Made by a program: the position numbers and the translations under genes
Origin: Adiantum capillus-veneris
Taxonomy: Eukaryota > Streptophyta > Polypodiopsida > Polypodiales > Pteridaceae
NCBI GenBank assembly: GCA_014529385.2
Contig: CM043947.1
Span: 99,482,036 to 99,546,035 of the forward strand
DNA: 64,000 bases
Direction: 5' to 3'
The notes under the pieces: generated by a model
What the model was told of the DNA's origin: nothing
Databases searched by the model: none
Seen by the model: only the letters and a program-made list of their open reading frames with translations
In this document: piece by piece, positions 1-10,394 of the stretch
How the letters are laid out: each line of letters begins with the position of its first letter
How positions within the stretch are numbered: position 1 is the first letter of the stretch

Positions 1-703
1 ATAGATTTAAACACCTCTTCTTATCTCCTTGATTTCTTGCATTTTCTCGAGTCCTTATTAGTGTCCTATGCTCGCAACCAATAAGGGTTTGTTAGAGTAA
101 CTTTGGTCAATTGTGGTAGCCCCTTTTAATTTGAGGGTAATGGTAAAGGTTCACCGATGGAGCTTATTTAAGTGCTCAATTCATCCTCTTCTTTACTTAC
201 TTTGTACCTCCATGGTAGGGGTCTATGTTTATGTCACCACTATGAGATCCAACGTTTTATTTACTTGTATGGGTAAGCCCAACTTTGATCCCCAGTACCA
301 AAGGATGGATACACCGATTTTTGGTACAATGAACTTGAGCACTAGTTGCATCTCCATTTATACTTCACAAATTTTAAGCTCGGTTTGGTGCAAACAAAAT
401 GAAAACACAATGGGGTTTCGGTTGGAACCAGATGCGTCGACAAATTTAACCCACAAAACCTTTAACTACACAATCTTTATTTCTTTGATACCACTCATCC
501 TCTTTTGCTAAAGATGTAGGCCATTGCTATCTTGGCCTTTTGTAACCAATTGGTGACTTTTCCACTGGCAAGTTTTGAAGGATGTCAAAGTAAACTCTAA
601 AGAAAAGCAACACCTTCTAGAAAAGCATCCAAACCATTACAACTTTTGATGGCCTTCTTTGCATGGGCTAACTTTGTGTTTTTTTTTTGTTAATATAAAA
701 ACC

Positions 704-753
704 TCACAATAATATGAGAATTGGTTTTTTTTTTTTAAAAAAAATATTGTGAG
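704..753. repeat. Inverted-repeat hairpin, copy 1
   Basis: CTCACAATAAT at 704-714 faces ATATTGTGAG at 744-753 across a T/A-rich loop. It lies inside the first copy of the 413-1984 duplication. Its partner at 1640-1684 has a perfect 11-base stem, so this copy has accumulated changes. Confidence 0.6.
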
Positions 754-937
754 TATGACAAAAAATTACCTATTTAGGTGGGTACCATCTTTTTTGGCTT
801 GCTTTATTAAGAGGTATTTTGTGAGATACCCCATTTGGATCAAATAGAAAAGAAAGGGAAGGTTAAAAGATGAGATATGTGGCAAGTGGGGAGACGAAGA
901 GGAGGGAGAGGATGTAGGCAACTCTCAAGGTAGATAT

Positions 938-939
<2 letters not shown>

Positions 940-1021
<82 letters not shown>
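940..1021. repeat. Compound (CT)n(AT)n microsatellite
   Basis: About 40 bases of CT repeat (940-979) run directly into about 42 bases of TA repeat (980-1021). The arrangement is repeated at 1865-1984, where a GT tract is added. Confidence 0.95.
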
Positions 1022-1027
<6 letters not shown>

Positions 1028-1639
1028 GTCGTACTCATTCTCTCTCTTTCTCTCTACTTGTGTCTTGCTATTGAAGGTCCACGGGTGCCAACAGAGGCAT
1101 TGCCTCTATCTCTCTATCACAAATAGCAAGAGACATTCTCTCTATTTCTCTCTCCTATCTTTCTCTCTCTCTACTCGAGATACATAACCACCTCTCTCTG
1201 CCCCATGTCTCTCTCGCTACTACAAATGTGCAACCGTTTCGATTGGAACCAAATGCGTCAACCAATTTAACCCACAAAACCTTTAACTCCCTTCAAAGTT
1301 TTTAAACTAATTTATACAAATGTCTTGTTATTGTTATTGGACCCATCCCATTTCCAAGGTCTTTGCCCTACTCCAAAAGAAAGGATACAATCTTTATTTC
1401 TTTGATACCACTCATCCTCTTTTGCTAAAGATGTAGGCCATTGCTACCTTGGCCTTTTGTAACCGATTGGTGACTTTGCCACTGGCAAGTTTTGAAGGAT
1501 CTAAAAGTAAAATCTAAAGAAAAGCAACACCTTCTAGTAAAGTATCAAAACCATTACAACTTTTGATGTCCCAGAGTGTCAGTCAGGCCTTCTTTGCATG
1601 GGCTAACTTTTGCTTCTTTTTTTTTGTTAATATAAAAAT

Positions 1640-1684
1640 CTCACAATAATATGAGAATTGGTATAAAAAAAAGATTATTGTGAG
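1640..1684. repeat. Inverted-repeat hairpin, copy 2
   Basis: CTCACAATAAT at 1640-1650 is the exact reverse complement of ATTATTGTGAG at 1674-1684, a perfect 11-base stem with a 23-base AT-rich loop. It is the counterpart of the hairpin at 704-753. Confidence 0.7.
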
Positions 1685-1861
1685 TATGACAAAAAAATTA
1701 CCTACTAGGTGGGTACCATCTTTTTTGGCTTGCTTTAAGAGGTACCCCATTTAAATCAAATAGCAAAGAAAGAGAAGGGTAAAAAGGAAGGTGATGGGAT
1801 ATGTGGCAAGTGTGGAGACGAAGAGGAGGGAGAGGATGTAGGCAGCTCTCAAGGTAGATAT

Positions 1862-1984
<123 letters not shown>

Positions 1985-2570
1985 GGTGGTCGCACTCATT
2001 CTCTCTCTACTTGTGTCTTGCTATTCTTTTTTTTTGGGGGTGGGGGGGAGATGCCTTTCCTTTAGGAAATGGGAGAGGGGAGGGGAATATTCAACATAAA
2101 TTACTCAAACTTCAAAATAGAGCGAATAGGGAGTACGACCTTGAAAACTTAACGCATACATTTTGAAGAGATGTCAAGTATGGCATCGATATGTTTTGTA
2201 TGCTACACAAAAATATCACCGCATTAAAATTACAACCATTGAGATGCCAGACATAAGATAAATAAAACGGGTTTGTGGTTGGCCATGAGTATGTGGTCCT
2301 AATTTTCGAAGCAGGACACATTAAGGGGTATCTTGGCAGATGCGTTGGGAAAAATCAAAGCAAAACGCGAGGTTGAAACGGACGCGTGTTCTGCAGGTCA
2401 CGGGACGAGGAGATGTAGGCGGCACCTACCCCAGGAGGTGGCATTCGAAAGAACACGCATGAGAGCAGACGACAACTGCAACCGATAGCACTTGCGCTCA
2501 GGCAACACCGCATGGGACGTCTGCTCAGGCAGCAGGGCAGGGACGTCTGCACAGGGCAGTGACATCGCAC

Positions 2571-2574
<4 letters not shown>

Positions 2575-2650
<76 letters not shown>
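2575..2650. repeat. (GA)n microsatellite
   Basis: About 38 GA units, followed by a short GT-rich tract near 2696-2718. Open frames on both strands here are translations of the dinucleotide repeat and are not genes. Confidence 0.97.
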
Positions 2651-2652
<2 letters not shown>

Positions 2653-2850
2653 TTGCATTGCTTCCTCGCACAATGCTGGTGAGGGATGCCCTTGTGTGTT
2701 TGTGTGTGTGTGTGTGTGAGAGTGTGTGTTCGCCCTTGCCTGGGACGATATCCGGGAAGGTGGCAAGGAGGTTTGCATGCATTTGGCTAGCGAGCGCAAT
2801 GGGCAAGTGTTACAGGAGCCGCAGGCACAGAGAGGAGGTGGTGAGGGAGA

Positions 2851-2852
<2 letters not shown>

Positions 2853-2894
<42 letters not shown>
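2853..2894. repeat. Homopolymer of 42 G
   Basis: An uninterrupted run of 42 guanines follows a GA-rich stretch. Such a tract can form G-quadruplex or triplex structures and is hard to sequence, so its true length is uncertain. Confidence 0.9.
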
Positions 2895-2984
2895 CGTGCA
2901 TGGGATGCAATTGAGAGTGTGGCTTTGATTGTTAAGGTGTAGGGAATCTCGATAACTAATTAATTAATGAAAGTGTAAAAAGAC

Positions 2985-3920
2985 TCAGTATATGACCCCT
3001 AAAACACATGGGTTTGTGGTTGGCCATGAGTATCTCACTCATCTTTCACCTTTGGATCTGTCTCACATATCTAACTTGGCTCAAGGGATGACAATTGCCA
3101 AATTTGCTGATAGCCAAACACACCAACAAGGCGCTAGGTGATGGATGTAATGAGCATGCCAACAAAGGTGCTCAAAATAAGTAACGCAACAAGTGTTTCT
3201 GTGTGAATACATAATAGAGGATGGCAATGGGTTACAATGAGGTCATTCCTGGGATTACTGGCACTCATGCTTTTTTATGCATACGACACCTAAGATGGTA
3301 GTGTAAGTTCCGTGGAGAAAAAGTAAATCAAGGATGAGATACGCAAATTTGATAGGGAACATATAACTACCCCTAATTAGCTCAAGCCTTGAATTCAATA
3401 TCCACTCATGCCTACATCATACTGAGTTGAGTGATGAGGGGCCGTGAGTCACATCTCTAGTTGACACGAGGACCTTGGTAGTTAGGCATCAAGGATCATA
3501 CTCTCGGGAGTCAGAACCCCTTGGTGAACTAGGGTGTCCTAGGTGTAGGCTAGGAGTCAACTAGGGTGAGTAGGTCACCTCTAGTCGATTCCTAGTTCAC
3601 CAAGGAGATCGAACAACTTGGAGCGCTTGGCTGTGGATACCATCATTACCCCTCAAGAACATCATGCAAGATATTGACGAGGGGCTATGAAGGTGGTCAA
3701 GTAGTCACATAGTAACGACCATTACCGATGTACTTGTGCATGTATGCATGAATGCCAAGATATACGTATGTATACTATTGTGTGGTAACACACATTCAAT
3801 TATGCAATGCACGTATGCATGTGTATGTATTTCTTTATTGTGTATAGGGTAAATGTCCTCATTTAGAGACAATCAGATTGGGACGTCTATATCTCAATGT
3901 TGTTCAAGCAAAAAGGCTTA
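2985..3920. other. Unassigned non-coding DNA
   Basis: No credible gene, LTR or tandem array was recognised here. A 24-base stretch at 3010-3033 repeats 2268-2293 (reported as a finding). The last part, around 3870-3925, resembles sequence near 6775-6835 beyond the small retroelement, which suggests that element inserted into a degenerate host repeat. Confidence 0.5.
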
Positions 3921-3925
3921 CCACA

Positions 3926-4067
3926 TGTAAAGCCCCTGGTGGGACTACCTGGAATGAGCCTCCCAACCTCCCTTTAAATAGCCCCTTGGGCCTAATTCCC
4001 TATCCACACTCGTAGCCGACCCCTTGGGCCTGGTCCTTGACCACCGGGCTATGCCCTTGGCATGACA
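3926..4067 (-). repeat. 3' LTR (142 bp) of the small gag element
   Basis: Same length as the LTR at 6558-6699 and roughly 90 percent identical by eye. It is preceded by CCACA at 3921-3925, the target duplication. The C-rich polypurine-tract complement follows at 4071-4080. Confidence 0.9.
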
Positions 4068-4946
4068 TTACTCCCCCCTTGGAGAAGCATTTTCATCCTT
4101 GAAAACAAGAGTGGGATACAATAATATGTGCCACAAGTGGCATCCGTCAGGGATCCATCTGTTCTGCAGGAGGTTCAACGAAATCATGAATAACATCCTG
4201 ATTTTCCACATTGTTGTCCCTTTGCAACCATCTTGGTGTAACCGTCTCATGTACAACAGAGCGTATAAACTCCTTTTAGAACTCACTTGAGTATGCTAAA
4301 CGAGTTATCACAACTAAGATGTGCCCAAAAGAGTACCCCTTTCACTTTCCATGAAAGTAACTTGCTGACGTAACTCATGAGCCAAGTTTAAGTCCTTGAC
4401 TTGTTATCTTCTCATATCAGTAAACAGCCCCAACATTAGTGGTCAAAGTTGAGAACCTAAATTATACTTGAAGAGACTAAACCTAGTCGCAAACTTACCT
4501 TAGCTTACATTAGGCAAATTGCAACTAGAGCAATAAATGCATACTAATTGGATTGCTTGGTGCTAACGAACGCACTTTGCATATCCATTACCACAAGATT
4601 ATGCTTTGTAATCTATCTAATCTGCCTATCCCCGTGGATATTGACAGTAGCATAACTATTATAATCTGCTTATCCCCTTGGATACTGACAGTAGTGAGGT
4701 GTCTGGGATTCCCCACGGTTTACAGAGAGTCTTCTAAATGGCTGGTAAATAGTGTTAATCATCTTGGTTAACTTGAAAGATCCACAAGCACCCAAACCGA
4801 GTCATGACCTCTATTGGTGATTGGTGGATCCAAACATAATCTCATAGAGATACTGCACATAGAGTGCAAAATGCTTCAAAAGCAACAACTCGATGAATAC
4901 GCATGCCGATCCAAAATAACTTGCGGTCAGGTTTTTGCTCAGCTCA

Positions 4947-4948
<2 letters not shown>

Positions 4949-5013
<65 letters not shown>

Positions 5014-5017
5014 CCCC
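4949..5017. repeat. (CT)n microsatellite with C run inside the small retroelement
   Basis: About 31 CT units (4949-5010) followed by a short C homopolymer. It lies downstream of the gag-like frame in element orientation. Confidence 0.95.
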
Positions 5018-5282
5018 AACTTCTATGCATGCATATTCCAAACCTTTGGAAACCATTTTGCTCCCGTTGACACACATGTGTCCAAGTGGAGAGGAATCGA
5101 CCGTGTCGAAATTTCATAAAGAAAGAAAGCATTATGTATGATATCTTGACTGAATATGCTATACTAAGCAAGTTATTATATCTTATACAAATAACTGAAA
5201 GGGTTATCTGAAAGGAGATAACCACTAAAGAGCATGCAAGAAAATTGATCGACTACTTAGTCTCAGAATCCATCAAAAAGAC

Positions 5283-5804
5283 CTATGAATCCAGTACCTG
5301 GGGACAATGTTTCCATTGATGATGTCCCATACAATTGAAACATAACTTTTGCGATTTGGCTTTCTGAAAGTCGATTGTGGAAAGTCTTCTCTTTGCCATC
5401 TTGGTGGAGACTGGTTCGACAACTGCCACATGTGTAGAGACTGTAGCTTGTGGGATGCACGAGATGATCAGATCCGTAAGGTGATCCACCTTTGTAGCAA
5501 GCAATTGGACGCGAACCGCCAATTTTCAAAACCATTCTTCGAACTTTTGAAACTCACGTCTTGCGACGTATTCTTTGTCGTCGATTAAATTAGTAGTATC
5601 CTCCAAAATGTCAAGCACACTCTGAGGAGGAGGAGTAGATGCTCGTGAAGGAAGTTCAAAGTCAAAAAGATGATTCTCGAAAAGTTTCGTATCCAGAAAA
5701 TCGAACGAGGAATCCATTTTCGCTTGCTGTGGTGCTAGCAAATAAGGAGAGGAATACCTGGATATCAAAAATCTCATAGCCGTATGATGTGTTGTCGTGT
5801 CCAA
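5283..5804 (-). pseudogene. gag-like frame with zinc knuckle, one in-frame stop
   Basis: On the minus strand a single reading frame runs from a Met at 5804 to a stop at 5283-5285, interrupted once by TGA at 5526-5528, which fits a CGA-to-TGA change. The C-terminus (5304-5342) reads CFNCMGHHQWKHC, a retroviral zinc knuckle one residue short of the usual C-x2-C-x4-H-x4-C. The residues just before it (DFQKAKSQKL) match the equivalent position of the C element gag (DFDKAKKEKL). A hydrophobic heptad-like stretch precedes the knuckle. It probably encoded a capsid/nucleocapsid protein that packages its own RNA; it is now broken. Confidence 0.7.
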
Positions 5805-6544
5805 TAATTAGCCGTGCTAATTAGATTTGTAATCTTAATTGAAAGATAAAATTTCTTTCAAAATCAAGTCGTGCTTAAACTAGGAAAGAATTGAACCCGA
5901 ATCCCAAGACGTTCTTGGATCCGTGGTTGTCCAGTTAGCAGGCCGTTACAACCGGCATGGGCTCTGACAAGCTTCTCATCGAACCCTTTCCAAGTAGCAA
6001 TACTTGAAGACTTCGAAAGGGGAAGCCAAAATTCAGCAACTGCAGAACATTGGCTTGCCGACGATGTGCCCAAAGGGTTGCCAAGAGTCGGCTTGCGGCA
6101 CCTTACCAAAACCTCCCGAACCAAACTTCTCCAAGGATGCAGTTCAGAAAACCGTGGGCCCTTGCCCTTAATGGAGTTAATTCCTAAGGCCCTTGGCCTT
6201 AGGTGTTTTTGGTGTGAACCCAAAGCTTCCAGTGAAGCGATGGCGGTAGAGAGCAGTGCGAGCGAGAGAAAGATGCCGCTAGCGGCCCTGTGTGTAGCTC
6301 GTCGTGCCTTGCACCAGGGTTGAGCTTTGCTCCCCTCGGTCTCGTGACCCCGTTGCACCCCTCTACACGCGATTTGACAAAGTTCGGCATGTCCCCCATC
6401 CTCAGCACAAGGGTGCCTACACACGGATTGCCTTCCTTCGTCTTCATCTCCGCCTAGCAAGAGGTCACTTCCACGGCTCCCTTTGCATGCACATGCAAGA
6501 AGAAAAGTGGGTGGCTCCACGCCCTCATGCCCAAAATAGCTCTT

Positions 6545-6556
6545 GCTCTGATACCA
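6545..6556 (-). promoter_or_regulatory. Primer binding site of the small gag element
   Basis: GCTCTGATACCA is the exact reverse complement of TGGTATCAGAGC, the plant initiator tRNA-Met primer site. It lies one base from the LTR start at 6558, which fixes the element's orientation as minus. Confidence 0.9.
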
Positions 6557-6557
6557 G

Positions 6558-6699
6558 TGTAAAGCCCCTAGTGGGACTGCTTGGAATGAGCCTCCCAACC
6601 TCCTTTTAGATAGCCCCCTGGGCCTCATTCCCTATCCACACTCGCAGCTAGCCCCTTGGGCCTCGTCCTTGACCACCGGGCTATGCCCTTGGCATGATA
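6558..6699 (-). repeat. 5' LTR (142 bp) of the small gag element
   Basis: Pairs with 3926-4067. Its outer edge is followed by the CCACA target duplication at 6700-6704. The terminal CA read on the plus strand has become TA (6698-6699), one of several point differences between the two LTRs. Confidence 0.9.
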
Positions 6700-6704
6700 C
6701 CACA

Positions 6705-7401
6705 TGGATGATTGGCATACATTTTTGGCACTAAAGGCATCATTGTGATTGATGCCACATAGAGATAAAGATGGTGAGATTGGGACACCTATATCTCCAT
6801 CTATTGTGCGACGTTCTTGGAGTGGAGAGGCTTACTAGAGAGCTGGATGCACAAGCCTTTAAGGCACTAAAGGCGCCATCGTGATGGATGCTTCACATAG
6901 AGAACGCGAGGCAGAAGATGAAAATCTAGTGTAACAAAAAACCACACCATAAGGGAGATGAACCCAGGGGAATATAGAGAAATTGTGATGGCAAGGCTTG
7001 ATTCAAGTGTTGTTTTATATGAGTAATGAGCACGTTGGATAGGAAAGGGGAACACACCCAAAACCCAAACAGTCTACCTCTCTATAGCCCAGGATAACCA
7101 CTGCACCCCAATCCACTAGAGTTCACCTTCAAAACTCACACAATTGATGGCACACCAAACCGATTTTTCATGTTTACAACCGTGCCACATCACACACCAT
7201 TCTCTCTTTCTCTCTCACACACACAGAGGCCTGGGGAGGCACACACATCTCCAACACCGGCTGCTACAACCGACTCCCAGTGAAACTTCAACTGACAATA
7301 TCTTGGCATCCGTAACTCCAAATGACGATCGAAAAAAACCAACATGGTCCATAATTCGAGCTCTACACATCCATACGCTGAAACCAGGTCTGTCCACCTG
7401 G
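6705..7401. other. Unassigned DNA between two retroelements
   Basis: No gene was recognised. Two diverged copies of a roughly 130-base unit appear (landmarks near 6725-6745 and 6870-6890, both containing GGCACTAAAGGC), and a related piece precedes the small retroelement at 3870-3925. The stretch 7200-7400 is the left flank of element C. Confidence 0.5.
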
Positions 7402-7406
7402 CATGA

Positions 7407-7559
7407 TGTCAGGACAAGGGAAAGGCCAAGGAGTCATGGACTGGGCCAAGGGCCGGACTAGGCGGTGTGGACAAGGGAATCCGGCTAGGGCAAAAGGCTA
7501 GGAGCATTGCCTATATAGTGGGAGGTGGATTCCAGGGTCTAGTCACCTTAGTCTTTACA
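7407..7559 (+). repeat. 5' LTR of element C (153 bp)
   Basis: Begins TGTCAGGACAAGG and ends CTTTACA. It contains CTATATAGTG near 7511, a TATA-like box. It differs from the 3' LTR by a few substitutions and by lacking an 8-base local duplication. Confidence 0.9.
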
Positions 7560-7560
7560 C

Positions 7561-7573
7561 TGGTATTAAGAGC
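7561..7573 (+). promoter_or_regulatory. Primer binding site of element C
   Basis: TGGTATTAAGAGC, one base after the LTR end, is a slightly altered form of the initiator tRNA-Met site TGGTATCAGAGC. Confidence 0.75.
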
Positions 7574-8354
7574 CAAGTTGCTTTTTTGGGGCAAAGAAGG
7601 CGTGGTGATTCTAAGCCTCAGAAGCTCTTGCATGTTGCATGCTGTGGGGATTCTCTCTTGCTAAGCGAGGAAGGCGTCGAAGTGGACGAGCGTGTGCAAG
7701 CGGGCTTGTGTCGAGGAGGGAGCAAGCTCGACCTCCGCCATCTCGGGCGCTGTTGAGCTTGACGGGTTCGCGTTGCCCCTGCGGCCAATTCACGACTCTT
7801 CGGCGACCCTCGGTGGAGCACCACACAAAGTGCTAAGACCCTCCTCGTCCAGTCGACGGCGGTCTGCAGAGCCATAGCCTCTCACAGGAAGTTTTTTGTT
7901 CACACGGGCTTGCCCTAAGGTCCAAAAATTGGACAAATTTTTTGGACTTAGAGTGCATGCCCACCCGACATGCAGTCAACCACACTTGAGAGTACAAGCA
8001 CACTCGCATCTAGTCCGACAAGCTGCGAGCTAGACAGGCAGTTCATCTGCTGCAAATATTCTCAAAGTGCAAAAAATTCTAATTGTCCCCTCAGTGTCCA
8101 TCATCAATAGTTGCTTTGGAACCTTAAGCCGGCTGCGACAAATCTATGCGGTACCCTTGACCGGGTGAATTACGGTTAACTAACGCTTGGACTACCAACA
8201 AATTTATTGGTTGCTTAAAGCTTGGACCATTAACGTCATTAGCACGACTAATTACCTGGCGGTGCATCCTACGGCTACATGATTCTTTTTCGACTCCATG
8301 TATTTTTCTTTCTATTCCTTCCACTTTGGTGTCGCCATAGATTCATATATCAAT

Positions 8355-9517
8355 ATGAATTTTGATTTCGAGCATCATACGCCTGATCCTCCATGTGATG
8401 GCTCGCGGTCGGATGCTCTCACGGAGAGTGCCCGCGACGCTACGGTGGGTGACAACGCTTATGAACTGCTCAATATTCAAGAATTTTGTGCACTTCGGGC
8501 ACGCATATCGGTAATGGAAGGAAATTTTGCATCTCGAAATGAAAACGTCACTAAATTATCTACATTAGTGATACAACTTACGCAACAGTAGGCCAAGGGC
8601 CTTGTTGACACACACATGCATGAGCACACTGCTCCTCAGGGGCAAGGCCCTTCTGATCATGGACAAGGTCCATCTCCAGATTCTTTGCACACTCTCACTG
8701 CAAAGGAGGTGGATGAGTTGTTGAAAAACACCAAACCATCGACTTTTAAGGGAGAATACCGACATCGCAATAAGGATGCAGTGAATATCTTTCTTAGCAA
8801 GTGGGATGGAATTCACGCCTTACGGCGTACTTCGAACGCAGTCAGAGCACTGCAAACAAGCTTAACTCTGAAAGGCAAGGCCTACAAGTGGTGGATATCT
8901 CTCAAGGAGAAGAATATCATACAACAGAGTTGGCCAGCCGTTGAGGCTATGTTTCACAAAAAATTCTTGCCTACAAATGAGGTAGATCGGAATTTGACGG
9001 CTTGGGACACGTGTTCCATGTGCCAACACCCATCATTACTTGAATATATCTCTCACTACCGAGATGTTATCCTCAAGTTGGAAGGACTGGACACCTTTCA
9101 GCAAGTACGTGTGTTTATCCGCAGTCTGACGCCAGAGCTTAAGAAGCACGTCAAGACTCAAGACCCTAAAACACTTGAGGAGACCATAGTGAAAGCACAC
9201 ATTCATGATGATCCAGTTGAAAAGAAATCACATATAATCATGTGCCTGCTAATACACATGGTAATACACGCACACAGTATGGGCACAATAAAAGGAAATT
9301 TATTGTAGCCAATTCTGAAGCAGGTAAAATACCCAAGGGGTCCCGTGGTCCTCTCTCTCCTGAGGACTTTGATAAGGCTAAAAAAGAGAAGTTATGTTTT
9401 CAATGCTTGGGAAGAGGTCATGGCAAAAAGGATTGTCCCAAGGGAAAATCTATTGCACATGGCAAGGAGAAAGCAGTGCACACGGTGCAACTGCTGCCTC
9501 TTGAGTCTTTCTCATGA
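8355..9517 (+). pseudogene. gag of element C (capsid and nucleocapsid), broken
   Basis: A frame starting at a Met at 8355 runs through TAG at 8589-8591, then a long gag core to about 9235 with a retrotransposon gag region (around GKAYKWWISLKEK, W.AVEAMFHKKF and LEYISHYRDVILKLEGL). A frameshift near 9235 moves to the frame containing the zinc knuckle CFQCLGRGHGKKDC (9395-9436, perfect C-x2-C-x4-H-x4-C). That frame meets TGA at 9515 and continues into protease, so gag and pol were originally one continuous frame. It encoded the virus-like particle shell and RNA-binding protein. The stops fit CAG-to-TAG and CGA-to-TGA changes. Confidence 0.88.
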
Positions 9518-9526
9518 TTCTCTACA

Positions 9527-10393
9527 GTGGAAGTAACACACACCGAGGTGGTGCATGAATGTTGTCTCACAGCTTCCATGTGGCAACAGACCTTCAGACC
9601 ACATGAGTTAGTACGTATGCACGGATCTCTGCAAGGGCACAAGGTGCGCATCTTGGTAGATGACGGTGCTACTCACAATATCATTAATTATGGATTGGTG
9701 AAAAAACTCAAATTTCCTCAAACTTCGAGTTCCCACCGCTACGAGGTAGCAATGATTAATGGATATGATGCCAAAATCTGGGATACTCAAGTCCGAGCTG
9801 TACCGCTGGAAGTACAAGGCTACTCCATATCCTTGGATTTTCAGGTTATAAACATGGAGAGGGCAGACGTGGTCCTTGGTAGGGAAGAAAAAACTCAAAT
9901 TTCCTCAAACTTCGAGTTCCCACCGCTACGAGGTAGCAATGATTAATGGATATGATGCCAAAATCTGGGATACTCAAGTCCGAGCTGTACCGCTGGAAGT
10001 ACAAGGCTACTCCATATCCTTGGATTTTCAGGTTATAAACATGGAGAGGGCAGACGTGGTCCTTGGTAGGGAATGGTTGCATAGCATAGGACCATCATTG
10101 AAGCGTAGCTATGAGCACAACAGCTTGATGTTTGAATCCCATGGCGCACATGTGTTGTTGTTAGGAGAGAAGGATGTGCCTTCTTCACCACTGATATGTA
10201 CAGCTGAGCTTATGCAGCTCGTTTCTGATAATGAAATAGATCAAGTTTTCTTGTGTTACTCATTGTTTCATTTTCTCTCTAACATTGAATCTGTTGAACA
10301 TTCCTCAATGCCGCATGCTTCTCTCTCATCTATTCCACCAATGGCTACTTCTCAACAGAAAAAGGTTGCTAGTGATTTTTGTCATAAAATCTA
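9527..10393 (+). pseudogene. Aspartic protease of element C, split by a tandem duplication
   Basis: Retropepsin-like region in the same frame as the zinc knuckle. The catalytic motif reads VDDGATHN at about 9656-9679, with Asp where Ser or Thr usually follows the catalytic Asp. The flap and C-terminal segment end in VLGREW. The duplicated 187 bp segment (9700-9886 and 9887-10073) is not a multiple of three, so translation of the first copy leaves the frame; the second copy restores a frame that runs to the stop at 10392. The protein would have cleaved the Gag-Pol polyprotein. Confidence 0.85.
9700..10073 (+). repeat. Perfect 187 bp tandem duplication in protease
   Basis: Bases 9700-9886 repeat without visible difference as 9887-10073. 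The absence of divergence, compared with the decayed surroundings, marks it as recent or as an assembly artefact. Confidence 0.95.
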
Positions 10394-10394
10394 A

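Larger units (their letters stand above)
3926..6699 (-). mobile_element. Complete 2.8 kb non-autonomous LTR retroelement with gag only (TR-GAG/TRIM-like)
   Basis: Two 142 bp LTRs (3926-4067 and 6558-6699) flank 2.5 kb, and CCACA target duplications (3921-3925, 6700-6704) flank both. Read on the minus strand each LTR begins TGTCATGCC (the left base pair is mutated in one copy) and ends CTTTACA. The initiator tRNA-Met primer site lies next to the right LTR (reverse complement GCTCTGATACCA, 6545-6556), and a C-rich stretch at 4071-4080 is the polypurine tract on the minus strand. The only retroviral-like frame is a gag remnant at 5283-5804; there is no protease, reverse transcriptase or integrase. 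It therefore had to be mobilised in trans, perhaps by a relative of element C, whose zinc knuckle it resembles. Confidence 0.9.

Noticed and set aside
2398-2942. Several 60-170 codon frames on both strands rich in Ser-Leu, Arg-Glu, Pro or Gly
   Set aside because: They translate the GA/CT microsatellite and the G homopolymer; no real protein signal remains once these are removed.
5864-6628. 254-codon minus-strand frame in the small retroelement
   Set aside because: It begins inside the LTR, crosses the primer site and leader, and shows no gag or other domain. An open frame by chance in GC-rich leader is more likely.
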